DNA from: Ichthyophthirius multifiliis
Lineage: Eukaryota; Ciliophora; Oligohymenophorea; Hymenostomatida
Length of the DNA: 42,170 bases
Assembly (NCBI RefSeq): GCF_000220395.1
Contig: NW_004085907.1
Span: 1 to 42,170, forward strand
Direction: 5' to 3'
How positions within the stretch are numbered: position 1 is the stretch's first letter; each line of letters opens with the position of its first letter. Under the pieces are notes generated by a model. It saw only the letters and a list, made by a program, of their open reading frames with translations. It ran no database searches and had not been told where the DNA came from. Below, in pieces: positions 1 to 12,871 of the stretch. The translations under genes were made by a program, and so were the position numbers.

Positions 1-464
1 ATTTTATGAATATTTTATTTTTTTACATTATATAAAAATTAATAATTTTTTTATTTAACAAAAAATTAATAAATTTAAATTTTTATTATAAAAATATTTA
101 TTGTTTTATACATTCTACATTTATTTATTTATATTCTAAAAATAAAAATATTAGAATTATTTTCATTTAATCTCTAAAATAAACCTGAATTTCAACAAAA
201 AAATATATATTTACGTAAATGAATTATATTATATAAATCCTATTTTTAATAAAAAAATACAATTAATATATCATAAAGTTCACAATAAAAATATCCATAG
301 TTTAACAAATTAAATCAATTATGAAACTCTATTACTAAATAAATAAAAAAATTTAATTATTTAAATATTTTTTATAATATAATCAAATTAATATAGTCTA
401 AAAAGAGTTATTAAAATCAAGAAACGTAAATTTTTTAAATTAATTCTTAAATTAACATTAAAAT

Positions 465-698
465 ATGAGTAAAATCATAATAAAATTATTATAAAAAAAC
501 CATTAATTAGTAAGCCAATAAAAATAAGAAACATAAAATTTAGAATTTTCTGTAAATTCGTTTCTAAATAAAATTTGTTTATAATATGTTAGAGTTATAA
601 AGAAAAATCTAGTATATGTAATAGGCTTTTGTGCAAAAACAGCTAATGAAAAAGTAAATATATTTATATATATATTAAATTATATTAAAATATATATA

Positions 699-750
<52 letters not shown>

Positions 751-1737
751 ATTAAATTAAATATTTTATGTTCTAAATAGTATTATGGTCAATACGGAGA
801 AATCGATAAAATAGTTTTGAATAAAAATAATATTTATAACTCTAAAGATACAAATTGTCCCTTTTTTAGTGCATATATAACTTATAGAAATGAAAAAGAT
901 GCCTCTTTAGCAATATTTGTCAGAAAAAAATTATAATATTTTTTATTTTTAAATAACTTTTTTTTTTATAAAATAAAACTATAGGCAATATAAAATTTCA
1001 AATTAAAAAATACTTTTATTAAAGCATTTTATGGAACAACTAAGTATTGTATTTATTTTTTAAAAAAATAAACCTGTCCAAATATAATCGAATGTCTATA
1101 TTTACATAAATAATCATAAGATGACGATTATTTCAATAGAAACGAATAAATTATGAATAAAAATATATTTATAAATTAATAAAAAATGGCTATTAAAAAT
1201 ATTAAAAAATATGTTTCTTAAATATTAATTTAATATTGTTTAAATTAATAAATATATGACTAAAAATTAAATGATTACGTCCTTCCTAATTTATCTTTTA
1301 TAATTAAGAAATTCCAGGAAATAGATTTAATAAATGAAAATTATATAGAATATTATATGCAAATTTGCAAATAAAATTAAATGAATGAGAATATTATTTT
1401 TAAAATAAATAAGAAAAAATAAGATAATTCAATTAAATAATTAAATAATAAAAATATAGAATTAATAGATAAATTGAAAATTCAATAATAATAAATATAA
1501 TTGTAAATTTAATAATAACAAATCAATAAATCTGAATAAATATTATATTTTAATAAAATATAGATTAAAAAACAAATATATAATAATATGTTTCATATAA
1601 TAATCTAGAATATAGTGATGATGTTAATCATATAATTAAAATTTTTTAGAATAATAACTTCTAATTTAAATAAAAAAATCAAGATTTTCATTTGCTTAAA
1701 AGTTATCATATATTAATTAACAATGAACTTAAGATGA
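465..1737 (+). CDS. CNOT4: CNOT4/Not4-like RRM and CCCH protein (5' end and 3' end uncertain)
   Basis: Not4 is the E3 ubiquitin ligase subunit of the CCR4-NOT mRNA decay complex. Seen here: an RRM beginning KNLVYVIGF (about 603-629), continuing after a 127-nt intron (654-780) as YYGQYGEIDKIVLNKNNIYN and SAYITYRNEKDA, then after a 66-nt intron (919-984) as the family signature GTTKYC (1036-1053) followed by C-x5-C-x5-C-x3-H (YFLKKQTCP, ECLYLH), the CCCH element after the RRM. The rest is Q/N-rich. The ATG at 465 is the first clear one, but the frame stays open upstream to about 189. No cysteine-rich RING is visible in the first 600 bases; the family has it N-terminal, so it may lie in an exon left of the window. 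One frame ends at TGA 1735-1737; another stays protein-like to about 1900, so the C-terminus is not settled. Confidence 0.8.
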
Positions 1738-2076
1738 ATAATATAGTTTTAATTATTATCTTAAAAAAAGTATTATTAAAATCTTATGTTTAGTAATTAT
1801 TAAAATTATTTTATTAAGATTAATAATAAAGTATTAATAAATGTACATTATAAAGCTATTTATTAAATCAATAAATGATATCACTAATAAAAATTATCAT
1901 ATTATAATAAAAACAAATAAATATATTAATTATTTTTTATAATATTATATATAAAAATAAAATAATAAATATTATTTATGACATTTTTATATAAAAAATG
2001 TATAATGACTTACAATTATAATAATTTTTATAAAAATCCTAATATTCTAAAAATTAATAAAAAATATAATCTACAA

Positions 2077-2120
<44 letters not shown>

Positions 2121-2203
2121 TTATATATTAATATATATTTTTAATTTTAAAAAATTAAAAAACACTCATACACACACACTTATTTTATTTATCTTTCATT
2201 AAA
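1738..2203. other. Convergent spacer, possibly the 3' part of the Not4-like gene
   Basis: This lies between the ends of two convergent genes. A frame offset from the one that stops at 1735 stays open from about 1610 to beyond 2080 and is protein-like until about 1900, so part may be coding after an unrecognised intron or indel. From about 2083 to 2130 it is TA-rich simple sequence, followed by a short CA-rich stretch (about 2161-2180). Confidence 0.4.
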
Positions 2204-2881
2204 TCATACAGATATATCTTTATAATTATTTTATTATTTATTTTTATATTTATCTTATTAAAAAAACTTTATAATAGCCCTAGATTTTTAATATAAAAGC
2301 AATCCAACAAAAACAATAACAATAAAATTTATATATTTAACCATTAATTAAATTAAAAAATATTATTTATAATTTTTCAATTATAGTATACCACTTTTTT
2401 CCTTTCCATCAATTAAATCCCAATCATAATTTTCATCAGCTACTTCAAAAGGAATATCTAATAATTCATAAGATTTACATTCATCTTTTATAAATTCTTA
2501 AATACCTTCAACATTCCTTTTTCCATCATATACGCAATATTTATGCTTTTATTTATTGAAAAAAAGTAATGTAGGGTACTTTCTTAGTTAAAATATTTTC
2601 TTGCATGCTTCTTCATTGTCAGGACAATTAAATGCAACCATCATTGTAGTTTATTTATTAACTAATTCAGCTACTACATCCCAAGTTTATTTAAATTATA
2701 CACATGAACCACAATAAGATGCAAATAATTAAAAGACAATATTTTTACGTAAGGATTTTGTCCCAATTCCAGTATTTTTAGGTAATTCATCTTTTAGTAA
2801 TTATAAAGTGTTTTTATCGTTTTAGTAAAGAGATGAAATGAGTTAAAAAAAGCAAAATATTAAAAGAATAAATTTTTACAT
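2204..2881 (-). CDS. Membrane-anchored thioredoxin/PDI-like protein, CGSC active site
   Basis: An intronless 225-residue reading frame. Residues 1-19 form a hydrophobic signal peptide (MQKFILLIFCFFQLISS). The thioredoxin fold follows: strand NIVFQLFASYCGSC with the redox pair Cys57/Cys60, then MVAFNCPDNEEACKKI and KYPTLLFF, where Pro103 is the expected cis-proline. A second hydrophobic segment at about 183-197 (INFIVIVFVGLLLYQ) is followed by a basic tail rich in K, Q and N. This is the layout of a TMX-type ER membrane oxidoreductase: lumenal thioredoxin domain, one membrane span, short cytosolic tail, no KDEL. The family role is disulphide formation or exchange in the secretory pathway; the actual substrate is unknown. 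CGSC differs from the usual PDI CGHC, so its redox potential may differ. Two further cysteines (85, 92) lie in the domain. Confidence 0.85.
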
Positions 2882-3375
2882 TTTTTTTTTTTTTTTCTAA
2901 TAAATAAATATATAAAATTAATAAATAAATCTATTATAAAAATAACATTATATATATATATAGTGGTTTTTTTATAATAATAAATAAAATAAACAAATTT
3001 ATAATTTGTTTTAAATTATCTATTATTACAAAAATTATATATATTTTTTTATTTTTTTGTAATTTAAATATTTATTTTATAAAATAATTTATAATTTTAT
3101 TAATTTTTTTGTTTATATATAAATATTTATCTCAAAAAAAAAAAAAAAAATCAGATATATTATTTATAAATAATAATAATAAAAAAATTAACTTTTATAT
3201 TCATATTTTTTTTTATTTTTTTATAAAAAAAAAAAACACCCATTTTATTACAATTTTTATAATATTAGTTAATAATATTTTTTTTTTAAAAAAAAATGAA
3301 TATGTATAGTTTAATAATAATAATAATAATAAACGAATATTTTATTTATTTTATAATATGTATTATTTATATTAT
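2882..3375. other. Intergenic, homopolymer-rich
   Basis: Spacer between two minus-strand genes. It is composed of A/T runs and TAA/TTA triplet repeats; the open stretch at 3109-3309 is low complexity (poly-K, poly-N, poly-F) and I do not call it a gene. It should hold the promoter of the thioredoxin-like gene, but no motif stands out. Confidence 0.6.
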
Positions 3376-3721
3376 TCACACTTTAGGCTATGAATCTGGC
3401 TTTTCTAATACATTTATTAGTTATTTATCAGTATTGTTTTCTATTAATTATTAAAAAAAATTAATAATCTTGCATTATTTATATATTATAAATTTACTTC
3501 TTTTTTCAATCAAATCTTTAAAATATCTATTTTTAATAATAAAATAAAAAAAATATAAATTTGCAAAATAAAAAAAACAATTACTTTGAGGAAAATTCAT
3601 AAATATTAGCTGGATTATGTCTAATTACTTCTTTGGAATAGTGCTTTAAGATAATTGGCAATTCAGGTGGGACAACTATTTATTCAGCGCAATATATTCT
3701 TTATTCTCTTACGTCAGCCAT
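3376..3721 (-). CDS. RIIa-fold (ROPN1L / radial spoke RSP11-type) protein
   Basis: The N-terminus reads IYCAEQIVVPPELPIILKHY followed by KEVIRHNPANIYEFS, the dimerisation-docking helix pair (RIIa fold) of ROPN1L and radial spoke protein 11. These proteins dock on the amphipathic helix of an AKAP-like partner (RSP3) in the ciliary radial spoke; ciliary localisation is inferred from the family. A 58-nt intron at 3527-3584 separates the two halves (EFSSK, then YFKDLIEKR). A further 57-nt stretch, 3441-3497, has GT...AG ends and a multiple of three, so it can be read through or spliced. Splicing gives 76 residues, read-through 95; I favour splicing because the read-through sequence is not family-like. 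The TGA is at 3376-3378. Confidence 0.8.
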
Positions 3722-3988
3722 TTTTATTTAATATATATAATAATATTTTTTTTATAACTTTTTTTAATTATTATTTAAATAAATTATTTGTATTTAAAAA
3801 AAAATAAATTGAATAAATTATATATTTAGTTATTACTATAAAATTATTTATTTATAAAAAATAAATTGATTTTTAATATATTTTTATAAGAATAGTTTTT
3901 TTGTTTTTTTTGTTTTTTTTTTTTTTTAAAAAAAATAATAATTATATTATTATTTTCTATTATATAATAAAAAAAAAAAAACAAAAAA

Positions 3989-5381
3989 ATGGAAAATTGT
4001 TAAAATTGGTTTATAAATATATATATACATATTAAAAAATAAAAAAAAAATAGTAATATAGAAGTTGATAAAAATAAATTAGATTTACATTAATCATATT
4101 GTTTTAGATTTGTAATAAAATGTAAAAAATGCGATTAATTTTATGATAGTAAAGACCCAGAAGCGCATATGAGTGATCATTAATAAGTTTATTAATTTAT
4201 TTATAAAAAAATAATTAATGAAAAAAAAAAAAAAAAAGATATAATGTTAATATTGTAAATAATAAATAGAGAAAAAAAATCTTTAAAAACATCAATAAGA
4301 TAATTGTTTAGAAAAGCCTGTTTTTTGCGAATTTTGTTAAACAGATGTGGCTTAAAGTACACATAAAAATCATATTATTTAATGTTAATCAAGGACATAT
4401 TTATGTCATAAATGTGGAAGAAATATTTTATTAAAAGGTATATATTTATACTAGCGTTTTTTTAAATAAATTTTATTATCATGAAAGATAAATTAAATCA
4501 CCCTGGTATTTGTTAGAAAAATTAATAGGAACAAGTAAATATTAAAAATGGTATAGGTCAATTTTCATATTAATTATCGGATTATGATTAAGAAGAACTA
4601 GAAGATAATTCTAATAATGAAAAAGAAAGTATAATAGAATAAAATGATGAAGAATATAAACCTGAAAAAAGTGAGAGTTTATCAGAATAAAGTAATGAAT
4701 TTAATGATATTAATGATGATGATGAAGAATATAATGAATATTCCGATGAATAGAGGTATAAAAGAAATAAAAATTAGAATAGAAATAACGAATTTCAGAT
4801 AAAAACAAGAAGATAAAAATAATAATAAGTAAAAAATATTTATTATTTTTATTAAAAAATATTTAATAAACTCAAAAAACTTTATAAATTTAAAAAAGTA
4901 AATATAAGAATAAAAAAAATTATGAAAAACCTAAAAGAATTTTAAGAAAAAAAATAAAGATAATGAGTAATAACAATAATAATAATAATAATAATTATAA
5001 AATAAAAATAAACATAATAAAATAATAAAAATTCTTTAGTTTTAAAAAAAAATCAATTAATTATAAAAAATAATTGAAAGTGATGAAGAAGAATATGAAA
5101 ACTAAAAATAAAGAAAAAATTAAAATAAGTATATATAATTATATAAATATATATATATATATATAATACAAAATATTCTAATTTTATTTTATTTTATTTT
5201 TAATTAAATATAATAAAAGAATAAATAAAAAATAATTAGTTATAATGAAGATATAAATATAAATTAGGTTGAAAACGATAAACAAAATTTTTAGGAAGAT
5301 TTTAATTTTAATTAATAAAGTTAAAGTTTTGAAGATGAAGATTTACAGAGGGTTTTATTAATATCAAAAAAGGAGTTTTGA
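3989..5381 (+). CDS. Multi-zinc-finger protein (TRAF/XAF1-type fingers) with acidic tail
   Basis: Exons 3989-4008, 4054-4186, 4239-4437, 4488-4828, 4938-5128 and 5240-5381 join to 342 codons (341 residues). The first intron (45 nt) is in frame, but removing it restores a zinc ligand pair (CQNC). The N-terminal third contains successive C-x2-C...H...C units: CQNC with HQSYC, CKKC with HMSDH, CQYC with HQQDNC, CEFC with HIIQC, CHKC with HPGIC. This spacing resembles the TRAF-type/XIAP-associated-factor zinc-finger group. The rest is low complexity: an acidic block (about 4570-4760, rich in E, D, N), a K/R/Q stretch with a poly-Q run (about 4968-4994), and a second acidic stretch ending LLISKKEF before TGA. 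Function is unknown; the fingers suggest protein binding, in other eukaryotes often in ubiquitin or signalling contexts. The fifth intron boundary was chosen to keep the frame. Confidence 0.7.
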
Positions 5382-5757
5382 TATATAATTAAAAAATTTA
5401 TATTTAATATTTAAATTTAATTAATAATATTATTAAAATAATTTTTTTATATTTTTTAATTTTTAAATAAATATAAAATTTATTTTTTTAATCTAATTTA
5501 ATTTTTGTTGTTATTTTATATTTTTTAAAATTTTTAAATATATATTTATTTATTACCTATTTTTTTTAATAAAAAAAATAACTTTATTTAATTTATTATA
5601 TTTTTAACAGTTTAAGTTATTTTACAAAACATTTAATATTAAAATATATATCTAGTCATTATTTAATTTTTTTTTATTTAAAAATTATACAAAAGTCATA
5701 ATAAAAATTAAAATTAAAAAAGGCTTGTTTTTTTAATATTAAAATCTTCAATAATTA
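5382..5757. other. Intergenic between two plus-strand genes
   Basis: Simple A/T-rich DNA with no recognisable coding signal. It presumably holds the terminator of the zinc-finger gene and the promoter of the ligase gene. I see no motif I can name. Confidence 0.6.
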
Positions 5758-6588
5758 ATGCAAACATTAAGTTAAATTAATAATAAAATATATCTTAGTT
5801 ATTTTGAAACTTAATAAATTTAAAACACACACAAAATAAACTTTTCCGAAAAAAAAATATAAAATTGTTACTAAATTAAATAAGAATTATATCCTTATTA
5901 ATGCAATAAGAAATTTATGACTTTATAAAAGACTTATTCTGATTAAAACTTTTTTTAAATTTAAAATAATAGAAAATAATATAGAAAAAAGATTAAAAAT
6001 AATTCATAAAAAAAACAATCTTATGTTTTATCTTAAAATCAATAATTATTATTATAATAATATCATATTGATAGAAAAAAAGTTATTTATACCGAAAATC
6101 AATTTAAAAAAAACGAAAAGATATAAAGCTTATAAAACTTATAAAATTATAACTAAATAATAAACAATTAAAATAAAAATTCTTTGGAAAACTAACACTT
6201 AGCCAATTTATCGATTAAAAAAATTTATTAAAAATATACTGATAAATAAAAAAATTAACTATAAGATTAATAATAACAGTAAATTTAAAAAATGGAAAAG
6301 CAATAAAAAAAAAAAAAGAAAACATTCAATACTACTTTCCCAAAGCTCCTCTAAATAAATAACTCCTAAAAAAATACTATCATAACGAAAAAAAATGATA
6401 ATAATAAAAACATTATTTAAGAAAAACCTATTTAATACCAAATGTTTATATGTAAAGGCAATAATCATTAAATTGTATAAAAAATACTTTAATAAAGATA
6501 AGTTTTTTAATAAATAACAGAGTTTTCAAAAAATATGGATGCAAATTTAGAATGGTTTCCATAAAGTAGATACATTAAGTAATAATTG

Positions 6589-6629
<41 letters not shown>

Positions 6630-7914
6630 TATTATATAAATATATAGATTTCGAAAATATAATAGTAGAACTAGTAATATAAAAAAAATATGTAATCATT
6701 TCGAGTTTCACTCAGAGATAACTTGCAAAAGTAAACTAATAAAAAACTTAAAATAATATTGTAATGAAACAAAAAAAAATGTTTTCGATATAACTCCAAT
6801 TACATTTTAAATAAATCTCGATTAATATAACTATGAAATTGAATTATCGAGTTTCGTAGCCTATTTTAACAATAACCTGCCCTAAGATCGTCCAAAAACT
6901 AAACAAGCAATCTAAATAGGAAAAAACGTTAAATATTAATCCAAACTTTAATTTATTATAAGCACATTATAAAGCTTTAACAACTAATTTATTGAAACAG
7001 AGACTTGTTGTTTACAAATGAAGGACATTTATAAAAAAAACGATTAAGAATTCGAGTACATTTGGTTAATTAAGCCCATAAACCTAAACAGAGGACGAGG
7101 AATCGAAATATTTACAACATTAGAAGAATTAGAAAATCTATTAAACCAATACTACATCGGATTTCCTGAAAAAAAATACCAAGAACCATAATAAGAATAA
7201 TAAGAACAAGATAAATTTATATTAAAAGAATCTTAATTTGTAATCCAAAAATACATTGAGAGACCTTTCCTTATCGACTAGAGGAAATTCGACATCCGAA
7301 TCTGGGTTTTATTAAGTTAAAATTTGGACGTTTATATTTTCCAAGAAGGCTATCTTAGAACAAGTTCTGAGATTTTCGATATCAAAAATTTAAAAAACCC
7401 GTTTATTCATCTAACAAATAATGCTGTTTAATAATACAGTAAAAATTACGGTTAATTCGAAAATGGCAATTAAATGAGTTTTTTATAATTTTAGGAATAT
7501 TTAAACTAAAACAATATAAATATATCATTTAAGAATACTATATTACCTTAAATTCAAAAAAATATATAAATAAGTTTATTAAGTGTCTAAAATAAAATCA
7601 ACTTAAAAAATAGAAGCTTTTCTTTCGAAATATTTGGATATGATTTCATGCTTGATTATAATTTAAATCCTTGGCTTATAGAAATTAATACTAATCCTTG
7701 TATAGAAGAAAGTAGTGCCTTATTATAGTAATTAATACCAAGAATGCTTGATGATGCATTTAAATTAACTATTGATAGTGTTTTTAAATTCGAAAAAATT
7801 AATAGAATACCTTATAAAGTTGATGGATATGATGATTAAGTTAATATGTGGAAGTTTTTAATTAGTATTTAAAATTAAACACTATATAATAATATTAATA
7901 CTCTTAAAATATGA
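5758..7914 (+). CDS. Tubulin tyrosine ligase-like (TTLL) amino-acid ligase
   Basis: TTLL enzymes use ATP to add glutamate, glycine or tyrosine to tubulin tails, mainly in cilia and stable microtubules. Exons 5758-6578 and 6648-7914 (69-nt intron) give 695 residues. About 210 N-terminal residues are Q/N/K-rich and of unknown role; the true start could be further downstream. The TTLL core starts near QYQMFICKGNN and continues as ICNHFEFHSEIT, KPINLNRGRGIEIF (ATP loop, about residue 420), QKYIERPFLI with RKFDIRIWVLL (about 485), HLTNNA (about 527), FGYDFMLDY and NPWLIEINTNPCIEES (about 615, metal-binding E-x-N). All catalytic landmarks are present, so it should be active. The tail is short and has no microtubule-binding domain I can recognise, so elongase versus initiase and Glu versus Gly specificity cannot be told. 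Confidence 0.93.
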
Positions 7915-8010
7915 AATATTTATAATGTTTTATTTAAATTTTTAATATATTTAAAATTTTAATTTCTTTATATATATAAATATATTTATGTTATTATTTT
8001 TTTATTTTTT

Positions 8011-11000
8011 TCATTAATAATATTAATCGATTTCTAATATTTCCTAAATTTTAATAAATATGATATTAAGTTAACTTTATATATAATCTTGCTAAATAGT
8101 CAAACACTATTTAAGTAAAGGAAAAAGATAAATAAGATGTCCGTATTAACTATTTAAATAATAAGCATTATTGTTAGAAATTTCAAAAGGTAAATTAAAT
8201 TATTAGAAAATACCATTATTATGTATAATCTTAAAAGAGTTATGATATATCTTTAAATTTTTTATTAAACTTAAGACAAAATCTATATCTTTTATTTTCG
8301 TTCTTAATATAAATAAAAATAATAAAAATAAAAAAAAATATAAAAATATATATATTTATATATTTATATATTTATATATTTATATATTTATATTTTTACG
8401 CTTTATATGAGACTGATGCTAATGTTTTTTACTCTTAAACGAAATTATCCAATATAATTCTACACCTATTTAAAAAAAAGGGTAAAAAGAGTATATTTTT
8501 CTCCTAATTTTATAAAATAGAATCTTAAGATGAAAATTTACACAAAAAAGTAAGACAATTTTTATTAAAATGTATACCTAAATCTTCTAAATTAAATTAT
8601 GAAATCGCATTTTCGTTTTCCATTTTTAAATTTGAATTTTAAAATAAAATATTTGCGAATTTACCTATATTTTCATTAGAAACATTTGGCAAAAGCTTAT
8701 ACATTATTAATTCTAATAATATTCTTTCTCCTTCAAAATATTCTTTTATTTAATCTGGTGTATAGTATTTTATTAAATCATTAATTGAATATTTATTATT
8801 CATAAAGTAATTGTATATTATATTATAGAGAATTTCTAGGTATAAATCTTAACTTTTTTCTAATAAAAAGTTAACTATATCAACAAATATTTCAGTACAT
8901 ATAGCCCATATAGGCCTTTGCTTAATATTATTTAATAACTCCATATATTCAATACTATTTTTAGCTAAAATACAGCTCTGAATTGCAAAAATATGTTCTA
9001 TAATAACTTAAGAAGGTATATTATTTCCATTTTTTATATGATTAATGATAACAGGTATAAATTTTCTTTTTAGTCCATCTATAACAATTGATTTAACTGG
9101 CAAATGTATCAATTTATTAAAAAAAAGGTTATATTCTTACTATAAATGTGTATTTTTGGACATTTTTTCTAAAAGTTCGACATATTATTTTTCATCGAAA
9201 AATATTTTTTACTACTTCATATTAATATCTTCACTAACTAATTAAGAATACATTAAAATCGAATTAAAAAGTTAAAAAACACTTCCTATATGAGATTTAT
9301 ATATATTTAAAAAAACATTATTATTATTTTCAATAGAAAGTAAACAAAAATCTTCTAAAATAAAAATACATTCTGGGATTAATTTCTGGAATATATTTTT
9401 GATAATTTTAATATTATTAGGTACATAACTAAATTATTTCTATAAATAAACTAATAAATTCTCAAAATTATTATTATTATTAAAATTCTATATACAAATA
9501 AATGGCCTTAATTTAAATATTTCTCTATATGATTTTATTACTTCCACAGAAATATCACTTAAATTAACTTATATATATTTAAAGAAAATCTACATTACTC
9601 TATCTATTATTTCGGGTATGTTTTATATTTCGCTATCATTTTCGGGTTTTTCGTGTAATTATACACTTCTTTTTATTATTTTACATAGATGTTGACATGT
9701 ATTTTATGCTGTTTCTTCCCAATAAACTAATTTATCGTTTTAGTTTTTTTACATTTCCTATTTTAACTTTAAAAGAACATTCTCAGCCATTTCCCAAACC
9801 ATACTATTTAATATATCTATGCTTTATAATTTCGTAAAATTATGTACAATTAACGACGAGAATATGTGCTATGCAGAATTTCTAGCTTCTGCATGTGGAT
9901 CAGTACATAAGAAAAGTAATTTTTCAAGAATAGACTACATTAATTATGCGAATTCTTCCTTTGTAAGCATTTAAATTTAATTTTGATTTGTTTAATGTTT
10001 GACTAAATGATCTCCTATATGCCAGAACATATCACAGCTTAAATAATTAATATTATTATCATCTATGTATAAATAAATATATATATATTTATTTATATAT
10101 ATATATATAAATATATATATTATTATATATATATATATATATATTATTAATATATATTTTTTTAAAAAAAAATTATACTTGAGTATTTTTTAAAATTTTC
10201 AATAATTTTCAGTAAATTAGATAATTTTGAATGATGTAAATTAGAAAGATATTGATTGACTAAAAGTTCGATACATTTGATTCCTCGACAGACATAATTT
10301 TAATCTGAATCAGTTGATATTTTATTAAGAATATTCAATAATTGATTCCATCCATTTTTATTGATCATATGTCCATTATTTTATAGAATCTTTAGTATAT
10401 TATTCATTATAACTTCTTTACTTTCATTATATCCGCATTTTATTACATCAATCCAAGGTTAAAATAGTGTATGTTGCCATTCTTCTTTTGTCCATTTTTC
10501 TTTATTTTTAAATTTATGATTATTTCCTCTTTATTTTGGTTTTTTTTAAGATTATTTAATATCAGGTTAATCTTAACTAGAATTATTACTGCTATTACTA
10601 CTTATATTATTTGAATTATTATCGCTATTTTCTTATATTTATTGATTATAACTGTCTGCTATAAATTAAAAAGCTTCCAAAATAAAATCACCGAGACTTT
10701 CAACTGCTTTTTCACGAAAGTATTGATTTTTATTTGTACATAATACTAAGAAATTAGCTGATACTAAATCCCATAATCTTTATATAAATAAAAAATAAAT
10801 AATTACATATAAATATATATTTAGTACATATCTATTCTATATAAGTTAACCTTAATTGTTTCATAAATTTTTTAAATTGAAAAAATACTATGCTTTTATT
10901 TAAAAACAGAAGAATTATCATTATTTTTTTTCTAAAGTATTTTATTTTCAGTTGATATATATTCAAAAGTAATAGAAAAAAGAGAATTAATAAAAGTTAA

Positions 11001-11192
11001 TAAATGATCATTATCGTAATTTGCACTATTTTAAAATAAATAATCTAATGTATTCTACAATATTTAAATATCACTTAACTTAATTTATTCTTCTTAAGTA
11101 TTATCTCTTGCTATTCTATTTTTATTATACAAGTATTCACTTTTTTATAAAAAAGTAAGAATATAAAACCATCCATTAGTATCAAGTAAATC

Positions 11193-11267
<75 letters not shown>

Positions 11268-12828
11268 ATTTGTGCTATATTCTTAAATTTAATTACTTCC
11301 TAAACAATGGGATATATTTAAAACCATTTTATTAGTCTAAATATTTTTAGGTGTCATATCTGAATTTTTAGGTAATGAATAGTTACAAATAGCCTTAATA
11401 AATTAATCTGAAGCAGAAACATTTCCAATAGAACCTGATAAATTTGTAAATGTTTAAATGGTATTTAATAAATTCTAAAATTATTATTCGTCTGTCTATT
11501 TAGTTAATAAAAGCTTTATAGACTAATATACATTTTTCCAAATAATATCAAAAATAGAATAAAAAATATCAAAATTAGCACTACTTTTCTATTTCTTTTT
11601 ACCCAGTTTTATTCCAAGTTTCGTAGAAAAAATTATCTCTAAACTAATTGAAAGTTTATGATAAAAATCAAGACATTCCTTCATTATTAAAGAATGACTT
11701 ATACATGGAAATTCAATATCATTATCGTTATTTTCAATTACTTTTGAAACTTTAGGAGATATTTATAAGAATTTTAAAAATTATTAATCACTTAATGAAC
11801 TTAGATCTTTAGTAATTTATAATATTAAATTTAACAACTAAAAAAAAATCTATTTTTTTAATTTAAAAAATACAATATATATAATTAATAAAATTTAATT
11901 ACATTATCTTATTTTTTAATATCTAATTAAATTAAAAACATAAAAAGTATTTCTGATTGAGAAATAAAATAATTTATACATTCAAAACTTAAAAATTTAG
12001 AAATTACTAATTCTTTTTATTACAAAAATTTAAAATAAATCTCAAGTTATTCAAATTCATCTTCTAAATAAATAATTGATTTTACTATTCCTCTATATAA
12101 ACTTAACACTGTTGAAATAAAAAAATAAATTATATTTATTAATGAAAATATATAATTAAAAGATAATATTTAAATAAATTTATATAAATAAAAATATATT
12201 TATTAATATATATAATAATAATATATATACAAAATATTTTTATATATAATATAATATATATATATTTTAATTTTATTAAATACTAAATTATTGAGAATTT
12301 TATTAAATATTAATATTTTTCTTTATTAGAGGAAATAAATTAAACTTAAATAAATTTTAAATTTCTTTTGAGTGAAAACATTTTTTACTAATCATATTTA
12401 AGGCATAAAAAATAACTTAAAAACCTATTTCTTTATCTACATTTATATTTTTTGGCCACCATTGACTTTTTTATTCGTCAGCAACAACTATAAAATCGTA
12501 TAACAATTGTGCCAATAGTCTTTATTTTTCTAGATTTTTTTAGTTATTTTAAATTACTTCATTAATAATATTTTCTATTAATTAGTCTAAAGAACTATAA
12601 GACGTATTTTATAATAATTAATTTTTAGAACTCTTCATTAAAATTAGCATTTTTAATACTTTTTCAATAAAAACTGAATTCTCTATACTTATTGTTGAAG
12701 GATCTAATAATAAAAAAAATGTTTATTATACTTTTATTTGAACTTGTTCTTTATTTAATTCTTAAATTTTTAATAAATAATTTAAAATATTATCATGTGC
12801 TGTCTTTTTTTTATAAAAAATAAAATAT

Positions 12829-12871
<43 letters not shown>

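Noticed and set aside
3109-3309. Standard-code open stretch of 66 codons on the plus strand
   Set aside because: Poly-K, poly-N and poly-F low complexity in an intergenic A/T run; no family features.
6259-6468. Standard-code open stretch on the minus strand
   Set aside because: Antisense shadow of the TTLL first exon.
8341-8393. Telomere or CRISPR-like repeat array
   Set aside because: Period-8 A/T simple repeat without spacers, inside an intron; not the ciliate C4A2-type telomere.
9045-9245. Standard-code open stretch on the plus strand
   Set aside because: Antisense to a conserved MON2 exon; the minus-strand frame carries the family blocks.
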